From Bradyrhizobium campsiandrae (GTDB lineage: Bacteria > Pseudomonadota > Alphaproteobacteria > Rhizobiales > Xanthobacteraceae), in the NCBI RefSeq assembly GCF_014529705.1, contig NZ_JAANIH010000046.1, positions 1-64,000 on the forward strand: a stretch of DNA of 64,000 nucleotides, given 5' to 3'. Shown piece after piece: positions 51,136 to 60,552 of the stretch. The notes under the pieces were generated by a model that ran no database searches, was not told the origin of the DNA, and saw only the letters and a program-made list of their open reading frames with translations. Made by a program: the position numbers and the translations under genes. Position 1 is the stretch's first letter; every line of letters starts with the position of its first letter.

Positions 51136-51708
51136 ATGAGCGAGCTGCGTGCTGCGACCAGGCAATCCACGGCGAGAACCGGGATTATCGAATTCGACGG
51201 AGCCAGGAGCACCGTCAGCATCCCCTGCACCATCGCTGACGTCTCCGGCACGGGCGCGCGGCTGAAGCTCGATTGGTCGCTGGCGTTTCCGAAAGAGGCC
51301 ACGCTGATTTTCGCCGACGGCTTGCGCAAGGCCTGCCGCGTGGCCTGGCAGAAGCGGCGGCTGCTCGGCGTCGCGTTCGCCGATGGCGTCGCCAGCGCGG
51401 ACGAGCAGGCCCTCATGATGACCGAGGAAGAACAGGCTCTGCACAGGTGCCACATTGGTGCGCAGGTCAAAGCTGCCCGCGAGGCGCGCGGCTATACCGA
51501 GGCGCAGATTGCGAACCTCGTCGGCGTCTCGCCCGAATTTGTCGCATCTGCCGAACGCGGCGAGATCAGCATCCCGCTGCATCAGCTCACCCACATGGCC
51601 GATCTGTTTCTGGTCGATCTCGATTCGCTCGTTGCGGGCCCGACATTGATTGCCTTGCCGCCCGCTGAGCTACACCCGTACGAGTCTGTGGACGCCCTGC
51701 TGCGTTAG
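51136..51708 (+). CDS. PilZ domain fused to a HTH (XRE-like) domain
   Basis: A 190-residue protein. Residues about 8-90 look like a PilZ (c-di-GMP-binding) domain: RTGIIEFDGARSTVSIPC, CTIADVSGTGARLKL and VAWQKRRLLGVAFADG. Residues about 118-172 are an XRE-type HTH (AQVKAAREARGYTEAQIANL, then VGVSPEFVASAERGEISIPL). The RxxxR part of PilZ is not clearly seen. The ATG at 51136 is preferred over 51109. Such a fusion would link c-di-GMP to DNA binding. Its target is unknown. Confidence 0.7.
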   Translation: MSELRAATRQSTARTGIIEFDGARSTVSIPCTIADVSGTGARLKLDWSLAFPKEATLIFADGLRKACRVAWQKRRLLGVAFADGVASADEQALMMTEEEQALHRCHIGAQVKAAREARGYTEAQIANLVGVSPEFVASAERGEISIPLHQLTHMADLFLVDLDSLVAGPTLIALPPAELHPYESVDALLR

Positions 51709-53690
51709 TCCTTGTGACAGCACGACGCGGCCTGCCGGTCGCCTGCCAGCACGCTGCGGCTGTTGCGGTCCGGCGGGATGTCACCAGCGGCGTTGGCCGC
51801 GAAAAAGCCGGTCGGCTTCAGCGTGAAGCCGGCATATTCGACCGGCATGATCGGAAAATCCTCGGGCTTGCAGATATGGGTGTGGCCGAAGGAGTGCCAC
51901 ACCACGATATCCGTGTTCTCGATGTTGCGGTTCTGCGCGGCGTAGCGCGGCAGCCCATCGCCGCCGGCGTGGTTGTTGGGATAGTCGCCGCTGGCGTATT
52001 TCTCGGCGGGATCGAACGCCGTCACCCAGACATGCTTGGTCGCAAACCCGCCACGCCTCCGCACGTAGCTGCCTTCCTGCGCCAGCATCAGCGGGCTCGG
52101 ATTGACCATGAGCTTGTAGGCCGGCGCATTGCCGACCGAATTGGTCTCGTTGGGATTGCTGATCTTCCAGAACCGGCCGGTCTCGCCATTGGCAATGGCC
52201 GCGGCATCCCGCTCGCGCGACAGCACGCGCGTCGTGGTGTCGAACACGTTGCCGTGCGGATTGTCCGCACCCCAGGGCCGCGGCACGAACTCATGCTCGC
52301 TCACCATGTTGCCGCCGCCGTCGAGATCCATGTGCAGGCGCACGTTGAAGAAGTGCTGGTGCGTGGGGCCGCCGATGTTATCGTCGACCATGCCGCCCCA
52401 TTTGTATTTTTCGCCCGAGGGCACGGCGGCGGTCTGGATGATACCGGTGAGTTTGGTCTCGAGCTGGATCGTGCCGTCCTGGTAGAGGTACCAGTAGAAG
52501 CCGTAATCGTAATTGCCGACGGTCGCAAAGAACGAGATGACGAGCCGCCGGGACCTGCGGACCTCGAACAGGCCGTTCCGGAATTCGTAGTGTTTCCAGG
52601 CAATTCCGTAGTCCTCTTCATGCATACAGATGGCGTTCTGCATGACGAAGGGCTTGCCATTGTTGTCGGCGGCCGGGACGTCGAAATAATGGATGTGGCC
52701 GAGGCAGTCGCAGCCGAGTTCGAGCGCGTTGGCAAGCATGCCGAGCCCGTATTCGCCGGCGTCGAACGCCGACTTCCAGAAATGGTTCGCGGTCGGGTCT
52801 GCATAGGGCACCACCATCTCGGTGACGCTGGCGCGATGGATCAGCGAACGCTTGCGCGCGCCGTCCTGGTAGGCGAGCTGATGCAGCACCAGCCCCTCGC
52901 GCGGCGTGAAGCCGACGCGAAAACTCCATTTCTGCCAGTCGACCTTCCAGCCGTTCACCTCGAAGCTCGGCCCTTCCGGCTGCTCGATATTCAGCGGCTT
53001 GATGTCGGTGCGCGGATTCGCGACTTCATGCGCGCCATAATTCCGCTTCTTGCGCGGGATCGGCACGATCGGATCCTCGTCGGTGAGGTCGATCACCCTG
53101 CCCCCGATGAGATCGACGACGGCGACCACCCCCTCGATGGGATGGGCATAGCCGTTGTCCTGGAGGTGCTCGCGAAAGAAGCTGACGGCGCGAACGATGC
53201 GCGCGCCGCGCTCATACCCGAGATCGAAGAACCCTGAGGAGAAGGGATCGACCTGGACCAGCTCGATGTCCTTGTCGGTGAGCCCGCGCCGAACCATCGC
53301 CGCGCGCCATCCGGGATCGGCCTTCACCACGGCCTCGCACTTGAAGAATTCCTCCAGCATCACCGAAGGTTGCCCATAGGGCGCCTCGCTGATGGGAATG
53401 ACCTTGCGCGCGACGATCTTGCTACAAGCGAGATCGACGATGTGCTCGATCGCCTCGCCCGTCACCACGTCGAGCGTCAGGGCGAAGGCACGCCGCGAGG
53501 TGCCGCCCGCCGCCAGCTCCTGCTTGGTCGGCTCTTCCAGCCGCACCGTCGGGAAACGGCAGTTTTCCGGCGAAGCGGCGGCCGCACGCACAAGCGCGCA
53601 GGCCGAGGCGATCTCATCTGCGGTCAACGGATCGAGCGGATGCGGCGTCGCGGCCTGCGCCTGCGATCTGGCTTTGACGGTATCGAGCAT
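51705..53690 (-). CDS. Copper-containing primary amine oxidase
   Basis: A 661-residue topaquinone enzyme of the copper amine oxidase family. The cofactor motif is TVGNYDYGF, whose Tyr (about residue 390) becomes topaquinone. Copper histidines are visible in GPTHQHFFNVRL and WHSFGHTHICKPEDFPIMP. No signal peptide is evident, so it may be cytoplasmic. It oxidises primary amines to aldehydes with H2O2 and NH3. It lies 15 bases downstream of the serine hydrolase gene in one operon, controlled by a divergent AraC-type gene. Close relatives accept phenylethylamine, tyramine or histamine. Confidence 0.95.
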   Translation of the reverse strand: MLDTVKARSQAQAATPHPLDPLTADEIASACALVRAAAASPENCRFPTVRLEEPTKQELAAGGTSRRAFALTLDVVTGEAIEHIVDLACSKIVARKVIPISEAPYGQPSVMLEEFFKCEAVVKADPGWRAAMVRRGLTDKDIELVQVDPFSSGFFDLGYERGARIVRAVSFFREHLQDNGYAHPIEGVVAVVDLIGGRVIDLTDEDPIVPIPRKKRNYGAHEVANPRTDIKPLNIEQPEGPSFEVNGWKVDWQKWSFRVGFTPREGLVLHQLAYQDGARKRSLIHRASVTEMVVPYADPTANHFWKSAFDAGEYGLGMLANALELGCDCLGHIHYFDVPAADNNGKPFVMQNAICMHEEDYGIAWKHYEFRNGLFEVRRSRRLVISFFATVGNYDYGFYWYLYQDGTIQLETKLTGIIQTAAVPSGEKYKWGGMVDDNIGGPTHQHFFNVRLHMDLDGGGNMVSEHEFVPRPWGADNPHGNVFDTTTRVLSRERDAAAIANGETGRFWKISNPNETNSVGNAPAYKLMVNPSPLMLAQEGSYVRRRGGFATKHVWVTAFDPAEKYASGDYPNNHAGGDGLPRYAAQNRNIENTDIVVWHSFGHTHICKPEDFPIMPVEYAGFTLKPTGFFAANAAGDIPPDRNSRSVLAGDRQAASCCHKD

Positions 53691-53705
53691 TGTGATCTCC
53701 AGGGA

Positions 53706-54902
53706 TCAGCGTGGGACGAGATGCGTGGTGATGGCGCCGAAGGCCGCGAACCAGCGCTGGTCGACCGGCACGTCCATCGCCTTGGGCTGCGTCGCGAGCT
53801 TGACGATGACCGTGTCCGAGTCGAGATCGACAAGGAGATGCTGGCCGTGGATGCCGATGGCGGTGAGCGCGTTCCGCGCCGGGTCGATCGTGAACCATTT
53901 GCTGCGATAGCGCGCGCCCGGAAAGAACTCGGCGAGGTCGCCATCGGCCCAGGCCTTGGGATCGCCGTTCTCCCTGATGTCGTCGATCCACCAGCCCGGC
54001 ACCACCTGCCGCCCCTCCACCACGCCGCGATTGCGCATCATCTCGCCGAAGCGCAGCAGGTCGCGCGCAGTGACCGAGATGCCGCCGGCGATGCGGCCCA
54101 TGCCGTGGCTGTCGAGCGTGAGCGAGCCGTCCTCCTCCGCGCCCAGGGGCTGCCAGAGATATTCGGAGAGGACGCGAGGGTAAGGCACGCCGCAGGCACG
54201 CTCATAGACCCAGCCGAGCACTTCGGTGTTGGTCGAGACGTAGTGGAACACCTTGCCATGTGGCTTGCCGGTGCCGCGAAGCGTGGTGAGATAGGCGCGC
54301 TGATGGCTGGGCTCGATGCCTGGCGGCGGCACGTCCCAGCCGGAGGCGAAGCGATAGCGGGCGACGTCGCCGGCGGGGTCCTCGTAGTCCTCCTCGAATT
54401 GGATGGCGACGGCCATGTCGAGCAGATTGCGGACCGTGCAGGTGCTGTAGACCGAGGTCTCGAGCTCCGGCACGTAGCGCACCACCCTCGCCTCGGGGTC
54501 GATCAGGCCGCGCGCGGCGAGTACGCCGCCAAGCGTGCCCGCGATCGCCTTGCTGATCGAACAGATCAGGTGCGGCGTGGTCGCGCTCATGCCCTCACCA
54601 TACCATTCGTGGATCAAGGTGCCCCGGTGCATCACCAGCAGCGCATCTGCAAAGGTCTCGCGCAGCGTCGCCTCGATGGTGGTTGCCTTGCCGTCAGGTG
54701 CGGTGAAGCTGAGTTTTGCGAGCTCACGCGGGGCGCTCGGGATCGGGGTTGGCTGGGCCGAGCGGCGGATTTCGGCGGTCGGCAACACTTCGCGAACGTG
54801 TGTGAAGCCCCAGCGGATGGCCGGAAAACTACGCCAGTTGGCGCGGGTCACCTGGGCCTCGGGCGCGGGCGGGCTGCCGCGCATCACATCGGTCGGTCGC
54901 AT
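53706..54902 (-). CDS. Serine hydrolase, beta-lactamase class C / NylB-like
   Basis: A 398-residue cytosolic enzyme of the beta-lactamase (DD-peptidase) fold. SxxK is SISK (Ser115 to Lys118) in PHLICSISKAIAGTLGGV; a Tyr-containing second motif FHYVSTNTEVLGWV follows. The pattern is like 6-aminohexanoate-dimer hydrolase (NylB) and esterases of this fold. The start ATG at 54902 has GGAGG upstream. It precedes the amine oxidase in the same operon, so it may hydrolyse an amide or ester to release the amine that the oxidase consumes. That is inference. Confidence 0.88.
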   Translation of the reverse strand: MRPTDVMRGSPPAPEAQVTRANWRSFPAIRWGFTHVREVLPTAEIRRSAQPTPIPSAPRELAKLSFTAPDGKATTIEATLRETFADALLVMHRGTLIHEWYGEGMSATTPHLICSISKAIAGTLGGVLAARGLIDPEARVVRYVPELETSVYSTCTVRNLLDMAVAIQFEEDYEDPAGDVARYRFASGWDVPPPGIEPSHQRAYLTTLRGTGKPHGKVFHYVSTNTEVLGWVYERACGVPYPRVLSEYLWQPLGAEEDGSLTLDSHGMGRIAGGISVTARDLLRFGEMMRNRGVVEGRQVVPGWWIDDIRENGDPKAWADGDLAEFFPGARYRSKWFTIDPARNALTAIGIHGQHLLVDLDSDTVIVKLATQPKAMDVPVDQRWFAAFGAITTHLVPR

Positions 54903-55018
54903 CTCGGTCCTCCGCACGGGCTCCCGGCTCCGATGCCGGGACCAGGACAACACTGCACACCGGCGCCATCAGGCGTTATCGAGATCCGGCAATATTTTGC
55001 TGGACAGGAGGCGTGGCC

Positions 55019-56047
55019 GTGCCACTCTGGCGATGGTTTGCCTGCAGATTCCAACGTGCTGTCATGGTCTTGAGCGCAACTCTTCCGATTCAGGACTCGG
55101 CTGCCAGCCTGTTTCAGGCGAACAGCACCGACGTGGATGAGCATTGCGCCGCGCTCGGCCGCTGGCGGCTGAGCTACGACCAGATCAGCGCCGGCGCGTT
55201 CGCAGGCAGCTTCGCCCAGCTCTCATTGCCCCGCCTTGAGGTGTTCCGCGAAATCACCAGCCAGCAGGTCCGCCAATACGGCCAGCTAGGGGCCGGCAGC
55301 TTCGGCATCGGCCTGCCCTGGCACGGCGACGGCGAGGTCAATTGCAACGGTGCCAGTGTCGCGGGCGGCCAGGTGATTGCCTGCATCGACGCCGAGGTCG
55401 ACATGTGCACGCCGAAGGCGTTCGAATTTCGCGGTGTCGTGACCAGCGCGGCGCTGATCGAGGAACTCGCCGCCATCTTCGACATCGAGCTGCCTCGCGC
55501 GGTCTGGCACCAGTTGCGGGCGATCGACATGGCGGAGGCGCCGGTTGCGCGGCTGCGCGCGCATCTCGCCGCCATCCAGGACACCATCACGGCTGCGCCC
55601 GGCCATTTCGATGATGCGGCCGCCGGCCGAGCATTGGAAGATGCTCTCCTCGTCGAGATCATGGACATGCTGCCGACGGCGCGCCCGACCAATCCCGGCC
55701 GGAGTGCCGCAGCGCGCAAGCGAACCGTCGATCGCGCCCGCGCGCTGATGCATGGCAGCGGCGACCGCTCACTCTCGCTGCTCGACGTCTGCAAGGCGGT
55801 CGGCGCCAGCCCGCGCAAGCTCGGCTATTGCTTCCAGGAGGTGTTGGGCACGAGCCCGATGCATTATTGGCGGGCGATGCGGCTGAACGGCGTGCGGCGC
55901 GATCTCAAGCGCGGCGTTGATGGGTCTGTCTACGACATCGCCGTGCAGCACGGCTTCTGGCACTTCAGCCAGTTCTCGCTCGACTACAAGCGCCATTTCT
56001 CCGAATTGCCCTCGGAGACGCGGCGGCGCGCCAAGACTGCTTCCTGA
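55019..56047 (+). CDS. AraC family regulator, FeaR-like
   Basis: A 342-residue regulator divergent from the hydrolase-amine oxidase operon. The N-terminal sensing part includes ANSTDVDEHCAALGRWRLSY and the AraC_binding-2-like fold; the C-terminal HTH pair is LSLLDVCKAVGASPRKLGYC and YDIAVQHGFWHFSQFSLDYK. The start is GTG 55019, seven bases after AGGAGG; the conserved region begins only at the ATG 55064, which is an alternative. The layout (AraC-type gene beside an amine oxidase) matches feaR-tynA in enterics. It probably activates the operon in response to an amine or aromatic. Confidence 0.88.
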   Translation: MPLWRWFACRFQRAVMVLSATLPIQDSAASLFQANSTDVDEHCAALGRWRLSYDQISAGAFAGSFAQLSLPRLEVFREITSQQVRQYGQLGAGSFGIGLPWHGDGEVNCNGASVAGGQVIACIDAEVDMCTPKAFEFRGVVTSAALIEELAAIFDIELPRAVWHQLRAIDMAEAPVARLRAHLAAIQDTITAAPGHFDDAAAGRALEDALLVEIMDMLPTARPTNPGRSAAARKRTVDRARALMHGSGDRSLSLLDVCKAVGASPRKLGYCFQEVLGTSPMHYWRAMRLNGVRRDLKRGVDGSVYDIAVQHGFWHFSQFSLDYKRHFSELPSETRRRAKTAS

Positions 56048-56076
56048 CGCGACTATTTCCCGACGCGCCTGCTTCC

Positions 56077-56850
56077 CTACCAGGTCGGCAGATAGGTTCC
56101 TTTGAAGCGCGTCTCCAAGAACGCCTTCACCTGATCAGAGTGGTAGGCTTCGATCAGCTGCTTCACCCAGGGCTTGTCCTTGTCCTCCTCGCGGACGGCG
56201 AGGATGTTGACCCAGGGGCCGTCAGGGTTCTCCCGCGCAATCGCGTCGACGGCCGGATTGAGCCCGGCCTGCACGGCGTAATTGTTGTTGATGGAGACGA
56301 GATCGACATCCTGGAGCGCGCGTGGCAGCTGGGCGGCGTCGAGCTCGACGAAGCGGAGCTTCTTCGGGTTGTCGGTGATATCAGCAATCGTCGAGGAGAC
56401 GCTGTTCGGATCCTTCAGCTTGATCAGACCATGCAGCGCCAGGATCATCAGGCCCCGGGCGCCGTTGGATGGATCGTTGGCGATGGCGACGCGGGCGCCT
56501 TCCGGCAAATCAGCCAGTTTCTTGTATTTCTGTGAATAGACGCCCTGCGGCGAGCCGATGGTGTTGGCGACCTTGACGATCTTCCAGCCGGTCTTGGCGA
56601 TCTGGTTCTTCAAGTAAGGCTCGTGCTGGAACGAATTGGCCTCCAGGTCCTTCAGTGCCAGCGCCTGGTTCGGAATCACATAATCAGTGAACTCGACCAC
56701 CTTGATGTCGAGGCCGCGCTCGGCGCCGACCTTCTTCACGACGTCGAGGACTTCGGCATGCGGACCGGCGGTGACGCCGACGCGAATGGTCTCGGCGGTC
56801 GCCGTTGTCGCAAACAAGGCTGCAGCCGCAAGGGTTGCGAGAAAACGCAT
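56077..56850 (-). CDS. metQ: Methionine ABC transporter substrate-binding protein
   Basis: A 257-residue NlpA/MetQ family protein with a signal (MRFLATLAAAALFATTATAE). Blocks characteristic of the family are VGVTAGPHAEVLDVVKKVGA, EFTDYVIPNQALALKDLEAN and VYSQKYKKLADLPEGARVAI. The signal end (TATAE) lacks a lipobox Cys, so it is a soluble periplasmic protein rather than a lipoprotein. It is the last gene of metN-metI-metQ. Confidence 0.95.
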   Translation of the reverse strand: MRFLATLAAAALFATTATAETIRVGVTAGPHAEVLDVVKKVGAERGLDIKVVEFTDYVIPNQALALKDLEANSFQHEPYLKNQIAKTGWKIVKVANTIGSPQGVYSQKYKKLADLPEGARVAIANDPSNGARGLMILALHGLIKLKDPNSVSSTIADITDNPKKLRFVELDAAQLPRALQDVDLVSINNNYAVQAGLNPAVDAIARENPDGPWVNILAVREEDKDKPWVKQLIEAYHSDQVKAFLETRFKGTYLPTW

Positions 56851-56879
56851 GAATAGTCTCCGTTTCGAAACGATTGGGA

Positions 56880-57545
56880 TCAGCGATGCCGCAGCCGGCG
56901 ATTGACCCGGCGCGCCAGATAGTCGCCCGCGCTCTGCACGAGCTGCACCAGCGCGATCAACACGACCACGACGGCCAGCATCATCTCCGGCATGAAGCGC
57001 TGGTAGCCGTAGCGGATGCCGAGATCGCCCAGGCCCCCGCCGCCGACCGCGCCGACCATGGCGGAGTAGCCGAGCAGGCTGACGACTGCGAGCGTCAGCG
57101 CCAGCAACAGGCCGGGCAGCGCTTCGGGGATCAGCACCTTGAACACGATCTGGAGCGGCGAAGCGCCGAACGAGGACGCGGTCTCGATCAGTCCGGCATC
57201 GACCTCGCGGATCGCCCCTTCGACGAGACGGGCGATGAACGGCGTCGATGCGATGGTCAACGGCACGATCGCCGCGGTCGATCCGATCGAGGTTCCGGCC
57301 ACGAGTCGGGTGAACGGGATGATGGCGACGACCAGGATGATGAAGGGCGTGGAGCGCGTCGCATTGACGACGATGCCGAGCACGCGATTGACGGCAGCAG
57401 CCGCGAACAGCTCGCCCTTGCGGCTGGTCGCCAGGAACACGCCGAGCGGCAGGCCGAACGCGGTGCCGAGCAGCGCGGCGATGCCGACCATGTACAGGCT
57501 TTCGAAGGTCGCCTGGACGATCAGGTTGATGAGTTCAGGCGACAT
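56880..57545 (-). CDS. metI: Methionine ABC transporter permease
   Basis: A 221-residue permease with five to six helices. The EAA loop is ETASSFGASPLQIVFKVLIP followed by EALPGLL. The start is ATG 57545, overlapping the metN stop region by 11 bases. The longer upstream frame lies inside metN and is rejected. It forms the membrane part of D/L-methionine import. Confidence 0.95.
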   Translation of the reverse strand: MSPELINLIVQATFESLYMVGIAALLGTAFGLPLGVFLATSRKGELFAAAAVNRVLGIVVNATRSTPFIILVVAIIPFTRLVAGTSIGSTAAIVPLTIASTPFIARLVEGAIREVDAGLIETASSFGASPLQIVFKVLIPEALPGLLLALTLAVVSLLGYSAMVGAVGGGGLGDLGIRYGYQRFMPEMMLAVVVVLIALVQLVQSAGDYLARRVNRRLRHR

Positions 57546-58656
57546 AGCCGAGACGCTCCGCCGAGAATTGATGATGAGACAGCCAGGCCTGCGTGCGCGC
57601 GGCCGCGCCCTCGCCGCCGGGAATGCCGAGCACCAGCGAGCCCACATGCTGGCCGCCGATCTCGTCGATGCGCGCCGACAGCAGCGAGACGTCGAGGCCG
57701 AGCTCGCGGGCGAGCCGCGCAATCAGCGTGTCGCCGGCCCCTGCCCCGCGCACCTGGACGCGGATCACGGCTTGGCTGCCCGGCTCCTGCACGATGCGGC
57801 TGGCGAGCGAGACCGGCAGGCTGTCGCCGGTCACTTCGGCCAGGAACGACTGCGTGATCGGATGTTTGGGATGGGTGAAGATGTCGGCGACATGGCCGCT
57901 CTCGACGACGTGGCCGGCGTCGAGCACGACGACTTCCTTGGCGAGCTGGCGCACCACCGACATCTCATGGGTGATCAGCACGATGGTCACGCCCAGCTCG
58001 CGGTTGATGTTGGCAAGCAGATCGAGGATCGCGCGCGTGGTTTGCGGATCGAGCGCCGAGGTTGCCTCGTCCGACAGCAGCACGTCCGGCCTTGTCGCCA
58101 GCGCGCGGGCAATGCCGACGCGCTGCTTCTGGCCGCCGGAGAGTTCGGACGGATAGCGGTCGTGCTTGTCGGCGATGCCGACCAGTGCGAGCAGTTCGGT
58201 CACGCGTGTCTTGATGTCGGCCTTCGACCAGCCGGCGATCTCCAGCGGCAGCGCGATGTTGTCGGCCGCGGTGCGCGAGGACAACAGGTTGAAATGCTGG
58301 AAGATCATGCCGATCGAGCGCTGCGCGAGCCGCAGATCGCGGCCCGTGAGCGCTGAGATGTCCCTGTTGTCGACCACGACGCGGCCCGTCGTCGGTTTCT
58401 CCAGACCGTTGATCAACCGCACCAGGCTCGACTTGCCGGCGCCGGAACGGCCGATCACGCCGGTGATGGAGCCGCGCGCGATGGCGAAGTCGATGCCTTG
58501 CAGCGCAACGACGCCGGGCTTGCCGCGATAGGCCGGATAGGTCTTCGAGACGGTCTCGAACCGAACCATCGCCTCCGGCTGGGCCGCGGCGTCTCGGATC
58601 TCGATCGGCTGTCCGATCACCAGCGATGGGTGCGCATTCATGGAAGCGGCTTTCAT
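57535..58656 (-). CDS. metN: Methionine ABC transporter ATP-binding protein
   Basis: A 373-residue ATPase. It has Walker A GRSGAGKSSLVRLINGLE, signature LSGGQKQRVGIARAL, Walker B VLLSDEATSALD and H-loop ITHEMSVV. The C-terminal NIL regulatory domain, which binds methionine and inhibits transport, starts at about residue 300 (VIRVQVRGAGAGDTLIARLA). It begins at ATG 58656, or 58641. Upstream 230 bases contain no SAM riboswitch that I can recognise. Confidence 0.95.
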   Translation of the reverse strand: MKAASMNAHPSLVIGQPIEIRDAAAQPEAMVRFETVSKTYPAYRGKPGVVALQGIDFAIARGSITGVIGRSGAGKSSLVRLINGLEKPTTGRVVVDNRDISALTGRDLRLAQRSIGMIFQHFNLLSSRTAADNIALPLEIAGWSKADIKTRVTELLALVGIADKHDRYPSELSGGQKQRVGIARALATRPDVLLSDEATSALDPQTTRAILDLLANINRELGVTIVLITHEMSVVRQLAKEVVVLDAGHVVESGHVADIFTHPKHPITQSFLAEVTGDSLPVSLASRIVQEPGSQAVIRVQVRGAGAGDTLIARLARELGLDVSLLSARIDEIGGQHVGSLVLGIPGGEGAAARTQAWLSHHQFSAERLGYVA

Positions 58657-58887
58657 GGACGATCAGCCCGCCCGCCGGAAAGGCATGCGAGCACCGGGTC
58701 TCTGACCAGGCGACGGAAAATACAACAAACGCAGGCCGCTCGATCGCGACGCTGCACTGCAGCACACCATCGCCTTTTCCGGTCTTTTGTGCAATTTCAG
58801 ATATTTGCGAGGATTGGGCGAAGTTTTCCTCAATCCCCGGTCCGGGAAGAAAATTCTCCTTCCGAAGCGTATCGGCTTGCGGCGGGC

Positions 58888-60363
58888 TCACCGGGCCATG
58901 GACAACCAGGGCAGCACGATCAGCAACAGCCCGGCGAAATAGAGCACGCCGAAGATCAGGCCGAAGCCCCAGAACTGGCCCTTCCCGATATAACCGCTGC
59001 CGTAATACATCGGCGCCGGGCCGGTCGCGTAAGGCGAAATCACGCCCATCAGGCCGAGCGAATACATGCAGAGCATCGCCAGCGTGGTTACCGGCAGATC
59101 GGGAATGCCGGAGCCGACCGCGAGCACCACCGGCAGCACGGCGGCCGCATGCGAGGTGATGCTCGAGAAGAAATAGTGGATCCAGAAGAACAGCGCGACC
59201 AAGAGGATCATCGCGGTCGACGGGCTGAGCCCCGTGAGCGGCTTTGCGAATTCATTGGCGAACCATGTGATGAAGCCGATCTCGTTGAGGCCCGAGGCCA
59301 GCGTCAGCAGCGAGGTGAAATAGAAGAACACCTCCCAGGCGCTTTTTTCGCTGACGATGTCGGCGAATTCGATCACGCCGGTGACCAGCATCAGCGAGAT
59401 CACGATGAAGACGACGGTGGTGGCATTGACGAAGTTCGAGCCCAGAATCGGCACATGGATGTCCGGGCTCGAACCCGCGATCCACAGGAACATCGCCAGG
59501 ATGATCAGCGCCAGCATGATCCATTCGTTCCGCGACATCGGGCCCATCTGGCTGAGTTCCTTGGCGGCCCAGTCGGAAATCTCGGGGCTGCGCTTCACCT
59601 CCGGACGGCAGACGAGATAGCTGAGCAGCGGCACCAGGATCATCAGCAGCAGGCCGAGCGGCGCAAAGCCCGTGAACCACTGCGCCCAGCTCACCTCGAC
59701 CCCGACGGTCTTCTTGGCGATCGCAAGCGCGGCCGCGTTCGGCGCCAGCGCGGTGAAGAACAGCGAGCTCGTGATCGCGGTCGCCGCGAACGCGGTCCAC
59801 ATCACATAGGTGCCGATCTTGCCGGCCGTCGGCCCCGGCTCGGAGCCATAGATGCGGGGAATGTTGCTGATGATGGGATAGACGATGCCGCCGCTGCGCG
59901 CGGTGTTGGAGGGCGTCGCCGGCGCCAGCAGGAAGTCCGACATCGCCACCGCATAGCCGAGCCCGAGCGTGTTGGTGCCGAGGCGTCGCACCAGCACCAG
60001 CGCGATGCGCCGGCCGAGCTGGCTCTTGCGATAGCCGATCGAGAACACGAAGGCGCCGACGATCAGCCACACCGTGCTCTCGGCGAAGCCCCCTAGCATC
60101 CAGCGCAGCGATTTATTGGGATCGGCATCGATATAGCCACCGACGCCTGCGACCGTGAGCCCGATCAGGCCGACCGCACCGACCGGCATCGATTCCAGGA
60201 TCAGCCCGGTGATGACGGCTGCGAACACGGCAAAATAGTGCCATTGATTGACGTTGAGGCCCGCCGGCACCGGGCAGAGATAGATCACGAGCCACACCGC
60301 GAGCGGTGCAACCAGCTTCCAGCGAAACCCTCGTCCCTCGGGTGCCGGCGCGCTAGCGGTCAT
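58888..60363 (-). CDS. DASS family anion:sodium symporter
   Basis: A 491-residue transporter of the SLC13/DASS group with about 11-12 helices. Family signatures are FLLAPATPSNTARSGGIVYP (the SNT motif) and YATGPAPMYYGSGYIGKGQF, together with the paired hairpin FFWIHYFFSSITSHAAAVLP. It imports a dicarboxylate, tricarboxylate or sulphate with sodium. It is divergent from the nitrile hydratase genes with a 189-base gap between them. The exact substrate cannot be told. Confidence 0.93.
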   Translation of the reverse strand: MTASAPAPEGRGFRWKLVAPLAVWLVIYLCPVPAGLNVNQWHYFAVFAAVITGLILESMPVGAVGLIGLTVAGVGGYIDADPNKSLRWMLGGFAESTVWLIVGAFVFSIGYRKSQLGRRIALVLVRRLGTNTLGLGYAVAMSDFLLAPATPSNTARSGGIVYPIISNIPRIYGSEPGPTAGKIGTYVMWTAFAATAITSSLFFTALAPNAAALAIAKKTVGVEVSWAQWFTGFAPLGLLLMILVPLLSYLVCRPEVKRSPEISDWAAKELSQMGPMSRNEWIMLALIILAMFLWIAGSSPDIHVPILGSNFVNATTVVFIVISLMLVTGVIEFADIVSEKSAWEVFFYFTSLLTLASGLNEIGFITWFANEFAKPLTGLSPSTAMILLVALFFWIHYFFSSITSHAAAVLPVVLAVGSGIPDLPVTTLAMLCMYSLGLMGVISPYATGPAPMYYGSGYIGKGQFWGFGLIFGVLYFAGLLLIVLPWLSMAR

Positions 60364-60552
60364 GGACCCTCCCCCCGTTTGTCATCGCGTGTAGCGGTCC
60401 GTTGCCCGGCCGCGTTGTTCCAATGCGGCGTATACGGACTGTCCGCGGCGCGATCAATGGCTTGGATCGAGATCCGCCCGCATCTCGTCTGCTGCATGAC
60501 GGCCGATCGGCGGGCCTCGACAGCGACGGACCAAAGCGCCTATCTTCCCGCC

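Noticed and set aside
58657..58887. SAM riboswitch upstream of metN
   Set aside because: No recognisable SAM-II or SAM-I core was found in the 230 bases. A short GGAAG/CTTCC inverted repeat exists but is not a riboswitch signature.
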